Virus record (IMG/VR): IMGVR_UViG_3300008119_000007
Coordinates: 1-48,028 of that record
Origin: a virus
Reading direction: 5' to 3' (one strand)
DNA length: 48,028 bases
The stretch's first letter is position 1, and each line of letters begins with the position of its first letter. This document shows, one piece after another, positions 42,940 to 48,028 of the stretch. Made by a program: the position numbers and the translations under genes. The notes under the pieces were generated by a model. It was not told the DNA's origin. It did not search any database and saw nothing but the letters and a program-made list of their open reading frames with translations.

Positions 42940-45009
42940 TTAAATTAAAAATTGATCAGGACTCTCAGTAGTTTCTGCAGTCTCTGTGTTTTCTGTAGGT
43001 TGAGTATTCTCACTAACTTCAGTAATTTGATTAATCTGAGCTGACTCTCCTAGTGATCTTGCAATATCTCCGAGAGTACTAGGAGTGTCAAGGTACCCAG
43101 AAAACTGACTTGGGTGATAGACAATAGAAGAACCAGATGAAGAAAAACTAGAAAGAGAGTTAGAGACAGAAGAAGAACTAGTTAATATATAAGGAGTCTC
43201 TGTATCTCTTGTAAAAGTAAAATCTTGTGTAGTTTCTGTAACAACCTCGATTGAAGTGTCTGCTTCAGGTTTGTTCTCGTCATCTGGATGATAGAAACAT
43301 CCATCAATCTCTTCATACGCATGCTCATTATGAATAAAGAAACCAAAACCATTCTCATATTGTCTGAGATAATCATCGTTTTCATATGCATAATCTCCAT
43401 CAAACAATTCTACAGCTCGATCTCTTAGTACAGGGTCACTATTATAGTCTTGTACGAAGTCATCTCGATCTGTAAAATTAGCATCCATTACCTCTGAATA
43501 GATAGAACAATCACCACAACATCTTTCGTCTACATATCTACCTGCGTCTATGTGGCAAGAATCATCATATTCTATTTCTGCATCACAAACAACACAACAT
43601 ATAGTATCAGGAAGACCTGAGTGGTTATAGAAATCACCTCCAGTACACCTAAGGGTATAGTGATGGCCTTCTCCATAGTTACTCAAGACTTGATCGTCAG
43701 GATGGTAACAGTAAAGAGTATCTACATAAGGGAATCGTGTGATTCCAGTTAAATCTATCTTAATAGAGTGTCTTTCGTATGTTTGCCAGATTTTCTTGTA
43801 GTTAGCGGATTCTAAGGCAGTTTTAAGTAGGTTCTCAGTTTCGGTATTAACAGAATAAATTCTATCGTAAGCCCACTGCTCACCTAAATTCCACAAAATA
43901 GCCCTAGCTGCTACTCTATTGGCTCTCATAAGTACGCCTATCTTAACCTTAGAAGGATCTCTAGTATACATTTCAAAGTATGATTGACATCTGTCATAAC
44001 GCATACAAGAGCTACCTAAAGTGTTAGAGAAAGCATAATAGTTATCTTCATGGTAAGCCCACTTAACTTGTTCTCCTTCCATAATCCTAAAATCATATAG
44101 AGGATTAGAGATTGTGATAAGAGAGGCATAAGATTCTGAGAACGTAGTAATATCTCTATCAGAGTATTTATCTTTAAAGATCCTACGAATAAGCTTACCT
44201 ACAGAAGTATGATAACGCTTCTTATAGTTCCATACCTCAGGTAATACTAGTTCAGTATTTTCAAACTCTACACCTATTATAGTAGGGTGACCATGAGTTA
44301 TAGTAAGACCTGCTTGGTCAATAAAGAAACCACTAATACCATATAGTATACTGTGTCTGATAAGAAGAGGTTCTGAGTCTTGTTCCAGTCTAGGTACATT
44401 GTAAGAATAAGAAACTTCTTCATTTGCTCCATCATTATGACTGGTGTAACGGTGAGCAGTAAAAGAACCTTTCTTTTCGTAGAACTCTTTGATAGGATAA
44501 ACTAAGTTATTTAAGTGACGAGCGGTAAGGGTAAGTCTTTTAGTATAAATAGCCTCTGAGTCTGCGTATAATCTTGTTTTACCTATGTGTAATATTAATA
44601 CAGTACCAGGTCTAATCATCTGCATTCTTGTTTCTTCGCCTTCTAATCTGTTTTTACGGTCTTCGTCTAGATAAGAAAGTTTGCTGTAGTCTGCTTGTGA
44701 TAAACCAAGATAATTACAATACTTAGAGCCTTCTGGAACTCTTTTAAGTGATAATAAGTCATCTACTATGTCTTTTACTATTTGGGGGACATCAGTAGCC
44801 TTAAGTTTAATCAAGCGTCTTTTTAGATCTTTGTGCATTACAAACTTGTCTGTTAAGACTTTGCGTGCACGTTTCACTTTAGGAGCATGAACAGCAGAGA
44901 CTTCGATAGTTCTTTCTGCTTGTTGCATAAACTCCGTAGAGAATGGATCATCAAAGATCTGAAGTTGTTGGCCTGCAATTAGGCCTGCTGATTCTAATTC
45001 TTCTGGCAT
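42940..45009 (-). CDS. Large conserved phage protein with cysteine clusters
   Basis: This 689-residue protein has a basic N-terminal region. Near 345 it has S-S-C-M-R-Y and then F-E-M-Y-T-R-D-P, R-A-I-L-W-N-L and Y-D-R-I-Y, a block I recall from uncharacterised proteins of large phages. Residues about 445-505 hold Cys/His clusters (C-C-V-V-C, D-E-R-C-C-G-D-C) that probably bind zinc. Y-H-P-D-D occurs twice (about 450 and 600), so part may be duplicated. The last 80 residues are Ser/Thr/Glu-rich and likely disordered. Function unknown; it follows a terminator and begins the peptidase unit. Confidence 0.65.
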   Translation of the reverse strand: MPEELESAGLIAGQQLQIFDDPFSTEFMQQAERTIEVSAVHAPKVKRARKVLTDKFVMHKDLKRRLIKLKATDVPQIVKDIVDDLLSLKRVPEGSKYCNYLGLSQADYSKLSYLDEDRKNRLEGEETRMQMIRPGTVLILHIGKTRLYADSEAIYTKRLTLTARHLNNLVYPIKEFYEKKGSFTAHRYTSHNDGANEEVSYSYNVPRLEQDSEPLLIRHSILYGISGFFIDQAGLTITHGHPTIIGVEFENTELVLPEVWNYKKRYHTSVGKLIRRIFKDKYSDRDITTFSESYASLITISNPLYDFRIMEGEQVKWAYHEDNYYAFSNTLGSSCMRYDRCQSYFEMYTRDPSKVKIGVLMRANRVAARAILWNLGEQWAYDRIYSVNTETENLLKTALESANYKKIWQTYERHSIKIDLTGITRFPYVDTLYCYHPDDQVLSNYGEGHHYTLRCTGGDFYNHSGLPDTICCVVCDAEIEYDDSCHIDAGRYVDERCCGDCSIYSEVMDANFTDRDDFVQDYNSDPVLRDRAVELFDGDYAYENDDYLRQYENGFGFFIHNEHAYEEIDGCFYHPDDENKPEADTSIEVVTETTQDFTFTRDTETPYILTSSSSVSNSLSSFSSSGSSIVYHPSQFSGYLDTPSTLGDIARSLGESAQINQITEVSENTQPTENTETAETTESPDQFLI

Positions 45010-45037
45010 ATTATTTTAGGTTAAATGGGTTTAAATG

Positions 45038-45062
45038 AAAAAAGCACCCCTAGAGGTGCTTT
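45038..45062 (-). terminator. Hairpin terminator upstream of the 689-residue gene
   Basis: AAAGCACC (45041-45048) pairs perfectly with GGTGCTTT (45055-45062), with a 6-base loop. T6 follows on the - strand (45043-45038). It ends the transcription unit of the small genes at 45083-48028. Confidence 0.85.
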
Positions 45063-45082
45063 ATTGTTTAGTTTAATTAAAG

Positions 45083-45286
45083 TTAAATTTGTTCTGGTGT
45101 TTGTTCGCTGTCTCTTGTGTAACGATGTGCTAGTAATAGGTTTTTTTCTTCTAGTGCTTTCTTAAAAGCTTTGTCTCTTTCTCTTTCTGAGTAGAATTTG
45201 TAGTCTTCATTCTTTTTCATTGTCTTTACAATCAGGTGATATTCTATCACCGTACCATTCTCGCTTAATATGTAGTCAGAACTCAT
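45083..45286 (-). CDS. Small basic hypothetical protein
   Basis: This 67-residue protein begins with a strand region (I-E-Y-H-L-I-V-K) followed by Lys/Arg/Glu-rich helices. A TATATTTG promoter box ends only 4 bases before its ATG, and its start overlaps the stop of the small membrane ORF (ATGA). It is the last gene before the terminator. No family is recognised. Confidence 0.55.
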   Translation of the reverse strand: MSSDYILSENGTVIEYHLIVKTMKKNEDYKFYSERERDKAFKKALEEKNLLLAHRYTRDSEQTPEQI

Positions 45287-45435
45287 TCTGCAAATATAGC
45301 TAATAAGTTTATTATTAGCCCTGCTACAATAGAAAGGAGGGAGACAAAGAGAAGAGAGTATGCGAAGAATTCGTTAGTACTCATACACCTAGTGTTCTTC
45401 AATTTTTTTCCTATTTCCTTACAAGCTTCCTTCAT
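45283..45435 (-). CDS. Tiny single-pass membrane protein (50 aa)
   Basis: This 50-residue ORF starts at ATG 45435 (an in-frame alternative at 45384 gives 33 residues). The Lys-rich N-terminus has two Cys. It is followed by a long hydrophobic helix with F-V-S-L-L-S-I-V-A-G-L-I-I-N-L-L-A-I-F. Its TGA stop overlaps the next ATG (ATGA), and its start overlaps the upstream gene by 17 bases, both typical of coupled genes here. A membrane-acting early protein is possible; function unknown. Confidence 0.5.
   Translation of the reverse strand: MKEACKEIGKKLKNTRCMSTNEFFAYSLLFVSLLSIVAGLIINLLAIFAE
45291..45298 (-). promoter_or_regulatory. Putative promoter -7 box inside a coding sequence
   Basis: TATATTTG on the - strand lies 4 bases before the ATG at 45286, inside the last codons of the small membrane ORF. 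It could start a leaderless transcript for the 67-residue gene. The position inside coding sequence lowers confidence. Confidence 0.4.
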
Positions 45436-45685
45436 TTTTGTTTATTTCCTTTTTAACGTCTTTCCAAAACAATATAGCATTCTGCATAGAACGATCTTTA
45501 ACGTAGTTGTCCATATCTCTGTATTCTGCTATAATCTTGTCAATTGTGTAATTCGCAATCTGTCTGTAAGCGTAACCGTTCATTTGGAACCCTAATCCCA
45601 TTAGGATTTCTTGTTCCATAGCCTCTGCTTGTTGTTTAGGAGTCATAAGGTGAACAAAGTTAAAGTTTTTCTGCTCGTTCGTCAA
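45419..45685 (-). CDS. Small hypothetical protein
   Basis: This 88-residue helical protein has a M-T-P-K-Q-Q-A-E segment near residue 14, a I-L-M-G-L-G-F turn (28-34) and an Asp/Tyr-rich middle. The start overlaps the upstream gene by 27 bases. It has no signal peptide or membrane segment and no recognised family; it is part of the small-gene run next to thyA. Confidence 0.55.
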   Translation of the reverse strand: MTNEQKNFNFVHLMTPKQQAEAMEQEILMGLGFQMNGYAYRQIANYTIDKIIAEYRDMDNYVKDRSMQNAILFWKDVKKEINKNEGSL

Positions 45686-46061
45686 ATCTATATTTCAATT
45701 CTTCCTTAAAAATTTCTCTGTAAAAGTCAGAGATTTGATGTTGTGTCTTTAGGATAGCTTCAATATGATCTGAGTCTAAGTCTTTTAACGGCTTGTAAAC
45801 TAGAGGTTGTCTGCCGTCTTTACCTCTGGTTCCCCAGTGTACAGCTGATCTTCTTGTAATGTGAGAGCCATCGTCATAAACGCTTAACTCTTCGTAAGTA
45901 CCTACGTTTCTTCTTAAATAGTCTGTACCTCCGTCTACCATAAGAACCTCTTTAGTTAAAGTGTCCTTATATTCAACGTAGTTATGTCTATTGTAAGAAG
46001 TTAAGATAGTACCATCTGGTGTCTTAATTCTATTTAATAGAATTCTAGATTCTGTTGTCAT
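45660..46061 (-). CDS. Conserved phage hypothetical protein
   Basis: This 133-residue protein has S-Y-N-R-H-N-Y near 22-28, then V-D-G-G-T-D-Y-L-R-R and a W-G-T-R-G-K segment. I recall this order from small conserved proteins in T4-like and other large phages without a known role. It overlaps its neighbours by 17 and 26 bases, so translation is coupled. The function is unknown. Confidence 0.65.
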   Translation of the reverse strand: MTTESRILLNRIKTPDGTILTSYNRHNYVEYKDTLTKEVLMVDGGTDYLRRNVGTYEELSVYDDGSHITRRSAVHWGTRGKDGRQPLVYKPLKDLDSDHIEAILKTQHQISDFYREIFKEELKYRFDERAEKL

Positions 46062-46509
46062 CGTAGTCTTTGTTTAAAATGTAAGCGGGTTTTAGCTCTG
46101 TAACAATGTTTCCGTTCTCTAACACAGTCTCATGCAAGCATTCAAATTTATCTATTTTAAAGCCTTCTGCTTGAAAGAAGTTAAGAGATTGGATGTTCTG
46201 TGCTTTAACCCTTGTAAATGCCTTTATAGGGCCCTTATTTTCGTTATAAGCATCATGTAAAGCTATACTAAGTATTGCATGACCATAACGCTTACCTTGA
46301 AACTCGTTAGATACTCGTATAAAAGTAATTCTATACTGGTTATCTTTTTTCTTTTTAATTAAAAGTACTGCTACTATCTCTGTTCCTTCGTGTAGAGCAT
46401 GCACCTTTAGTGTAGGATCCATAAATGATTTTTCTGTGAAGGTTACTCCAAAGTGACTAGAGATAAACTCAAAGTACTCAGGTTTCTTTTCACATACGTG
46501 TGTTATCAT
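46045..46509 (-). CDS. GNAT-family N-acetyltransferase
   Basis: In this 154-residue protein Q71-G-K-R-Y-G76 after R-V-S-N-E-F is the acetyl-CoA pyrophosphate-binding loop (Q/R-x-x-G-x-G/A, final Gly present). A later A-Q-N-x-x-S-L-N-F-F-x-x-E-G-F matches motif B of the family. It probably transfers acetyl groups to a protein or small-molecule amine, possibly to modify a host factor. The substrate cannot be read from sequence. It overlaps the small HTH-like gene by 4 bases. Confidence 0.75.
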   Translation of the reverse strand: MITHVCEKKPEYFEFISSHFGVTFTEKSFMDPTLKVHALHEGTEIVAVLLIKKKKDNQYRITFIRVSNEFQGKRYGHAILSIALHDAYNENKGPIKAFTRVKAQNIQSLNFFQAEGFKIDKFECLHETVLENGNIVTELKPAYILNKDYDDNRI

Positions 46510-46691
46510 ACGTAGATTATTTTTAGTTTTTCTTTTGCTTTGGCTCTTTTGTAAAGAGAACTGAAAGCATAGTGATTCATACCCATCTTAATACCTGCTC
46601 TACCATAACTTAATTTAAGTTCATCTCTAAGTATAAGAGCAGCGTATTGTTTAGGTGTGAATCCTTTTAGATCTAGTTTTAATTCATCCAT
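46506..46691 (-). CDS. Small HTH-like protein
   Basis: This 61-residue protein has a helix, then L-S-Y-G-R-A-G-I-K-M-G-M, a turn-like segment, and a Lys-rich helix. This resembles the helix-turn-helix of sigma-region-4 or small transcription regulators, with a weak match. It is 1 base downstream of the HNH endonuclease and overlaps the acetyltransferase start by 4 bases. A regulator of the early arm is possible. Confidence 0.5.
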   Translation of the reverse strand: MDELKLDLKGFTPKQYAALILRDELKLSYGRAGIKMGMNHYAFSSLYKRAKAKEKLKIIYV

Positions 46692-46692
46692 A

Positions 46693-47205
46693 TTATACCA
46701 TTTTTAATAACTTTTTATACTTAGATCTAGGTAGTTTAAGTCCAGTTACAGCTCCATCATAGCAAATGTTTTCTGCTCTACATGCTTCTGCTACACTTTT
46801 ATAGTAAGTACCTGTCTTTAGACTTACTACATGTATGTGCCAACTAGAAGCTTTGATTGCATTCAAGTGCATGATGTTCTCTACTCTGGTACCCCACTTA
46901 AGATTGGTGTAGTGATTGTTAAGCTTATCTCCGTCTAAGTGTATTACACACTCACCTTCAGGTCCATCTAAGAAGAGTTTGGCTACCAAAGTTTGCCTAA
47001 ACACTCGTTTCTTAAGAGAACCTACAGATAAGATAACTCCTGTAAGTCCATCACGATTAATAAAGCCTTTTAAGATCTTTTCTTTCTTAACTCTAGCTTC
47101 TAGTCTACCGAATCTAGGTTGACTGTAAGATCTTTCTAAGCTTTTAACCTCTCCGTATTCATTTACATGATAGTATTCTTCGAATCCTGGAATAGGCTTC
47201 CACAT
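46693..47205 (-). CDS. HNH endonuclease with NUMOD4 domain
   Basis: This 170-residue protein begins with W-K-P-I-P-G-F-E-E-Y-Y-H-V and G-E-V-K-S-L-E-R, the NUMOD4 DNA-binding repeat of homing endonucleases. The HNH core follows: V-I-H-L-D-G-D-K-L-N-N-H and L-K-W-G-T-R-V-E-N. A C-terminal stretch with S-V-A-E-A-C matches NUMOD1. It lies 2 bases downstream of thyA, a classic insertion spot of mobile endonucleases. It is probably a free-standing homing endonuclease, not required for phage growth. Confidence 0.85.
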   Translation of the reverse strand: MWKPIPGFEEYYHVNEYGEVKSLERSYSQPRFGRLEARVKKEKILKGFINRDGLTGVILSVGSLKKRVFRQTLVAKLFLDGPEGECVIHLDGDKLNNHYTNLKWGTRVENIMHLNAIKASSWHIHVVSLKTGTYYKSVAEACRAENICYDGAVTGLKLPRSKYKKLLKMV

Positions 47206-47207
47206 AA

Positions 47208-48028
47208 TTAATTGCTTAAGGGTGCTTTTATTGCTGGATGAGACTTATACTTAGTTAGAATAACATCATTAAGTGAAGAACAATTGATACCATCTCTTAC
47301 ATAAACTATAGGCAGTTCGTAAGAGTCTCTTTCTATTTGTTCTTTAGCTTGTTCTATGTGATTCAAGTAAAGGTGAGTATCTCCTAAATTACCGATTAAT
47401 TCATCAGGAATCATACCAACCTCATCAGCAAGCATAATCAAGAGAAGAGCATAGGAGGCGATATTGAAGGGAAGACCGAGGAAAGTATCTACTGAACGCT
47501 GATTCCACATTAAAGAGATAGCTCTACTTGGGATATTAAACTTCTCAAAATCGCTTAAGGTAAGTTGTGCTTTACCATTAAAGTGTTTATCCATGTACGT
47601 CTTCTTCTCTTCGTAGGTCAACTTTCTTGTGTAGACTTGGAAGCCATAATGGCAAGGAGGAAGTACCATTTGATCTAATTCTCCAACATTCCAAGCACTA
47701 ACCATCAATCGTCTTGAGTCTGGATTAGTCTTTAAATCGTTGATTAGATTAGCAATTTGGTCTACACTTGTTTCAGTGCCGTAATCCATGTCTTTATCAG
47801 ATACCCAACTTCTCCATTGCTTACCATAAATTGGACCTAACTCACCATATCTAGCAGCAAACTCAGGATTAGTCTTGATTTGTTCTGCAAACTCTTCTAT
47901 AGTGTAAGCGTCTCTATCATTTGGTCTAGGTTCACGGTAAGATTTATAAGCATCACCTGTCCAGATATTACATCCGTTATCTAAAAGGTATTTAATGTTA
48001 GTGTCACCCTTTAAAAACCACAGCAACT
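47208..48028 (-). CDS. thyA: Thymidylate synthase (ThyA), 5' end outside the window
   Basis: The sequence is open to the right edge; the apparent start at 48026 is only a TTG and corresponds to about residue 60 of E. coli ThyA, so roughly 60 residues are missing. It has L-W-F-L-K-G-D-T-N-I, the catalytic P-P-C-H-Y-G-F-Q loop, the R-S-V-D-T-F-L-G-L-P-F-N substrate strand and G-D-T-H-L-Y. An insert of about 50 residues after the first motif resembles the L. casei type. It methylates dUMP to dTMP and works after the dCMP deaminase of this arm. Confidence 0.95.
   Translation of the reverse strand, partial: LLWFLKGDTNIKYLLDNGCNIWTGDAYKSYREPRPNDRDAYTIEEFAEQIKTNPEFAARYGELGPIYGKQWRSWVSDKDMDYGTETSVDQIANLINDLKTNPDSRRLMVSAWNVGELDQMVLPPCHYGFQVYTRKLTYEEKKTYMDKHFNGKAQLTLSDFEKFNIPSRAISLMWNQRSVDTFLGLPFNIASYALLLIMLADEVGMIPDELIGNLGDTHLYLNHIEQAKEQIERDSYELPIVYVRDGINCSSLNDVILTKYKSHPAIKAPLSN

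Noticed and set aside
48024-48026. TTG as the start of thyA
   Set aside because: The codon is aligned with an internal Leu of ThyA (about residue 60), so the gene continues past the window edge.
1-48028. Stop-codon reassignment, known in some crAss-like phages
   Set aside because: TAA, TAG and TGA all behave as stops here: the large genes are uninterrupted without recoding and gene ends are tightly spaced.
1-48028. tRNA genes, CRISPR arrays, integrase, insertion sequences
   Set aside because: I saw no clover-leaf with CCA-adjacent T-loop, no regular repeat-spacer pattern, no tyrosine or serine recombinase and no transposase. The reading was by eye, so a tRNA could have been missed.

Overview
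This window looks like part of the genome of a lytic tailed phage of the crAss-like group (Crassvirales) infecting a Bacteroidota host. Three things point there. A 2364-residue protein carries the DFDID metal-binding signature of the giant virion RNA polymerase of crAss-like phages. The replication block has the usual composition for the group: PolA-type polymerase, Toprim primase, DnaB-like helicase, a protein with a DnaA domain IV, an SSB-like protein, a Sak4-like ATPase, a PD-(D/E)XK nuclease, UDG and ThyA. The DNA is AT-rich, has A-rich leaders instead of Shine-Dalgarno sites, and has TAnnTTTG promoter boxes typical of Bacteroidota. No integrase, tRNA, CRISPR array or insertion sequence was found. 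Capsid, portal, terminase and tail genes must lie outside the window.

Layout. The left half (1-27561) is all on the + strand. It starts with the 3' end of an unidentified gene, then a ferritin/Dps-like small protein and a run of small, very basic, Gly-Gly-containing proteins ending at a strong terminator (2142-2172). Three large, probably virion-packaged proteins of 707, 568 and 1562 residues follow, then the giant RNA polymerase (10883-17977), a 172-residue protein and a 2009-residue protein with a zinc-protease motif (18532-24561). After a second hairpin come a small beta-rich protein, a holin, two overlapping membrane proteins resembling a spanin pair, a metallophosphoesterase and a 76-residue protein.

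The + and - transcription units converge on a bidirectional terminator at 27576-27603. The right half (27654-48028) is all on the - strand and is read from right to left. It runs from a truncated thyA at the right edge, through an HNH endonuclease, small genes, a GNAT-like protein, a 689-residue zinc-cluster protein and an M20/M28-type peptidase, into the helicase, recombination and SSB genes. After those come primase, the DnaA-like protein, UDG, a DUF932 protein, a NinG-like nuclease, DNA polymerase and a dNTP diphosphohydrolase, then the nuclease, dCMP deaminase and a GroES-like protein. Four internal hairpins split this arm into transcription units.

How it probably works (inference). The virion delivers the RNA polymerase with its neighbouring large proteins, which then transcribes the early replication arm. 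That arm makes dNTPs (dCMP deaminase, ThyA, diphosphohydrolase), excises uracil (UDG), initiates and elongates replication (DnaA-like, primase, helicase, SSB, PolA) and recombines (Sak4-like ATPase, nuclease, NinG-like). The late arm supplies virion cargo and lysis. The most unusual features are the zincin motif at the C-terminus of the RNA polymerase, promoter boxes almost touching start codons, apparent coding sequence without an ATG upstream of 2301, a complete M20/M28 active site in the replication arm, and a GroES-like gene.
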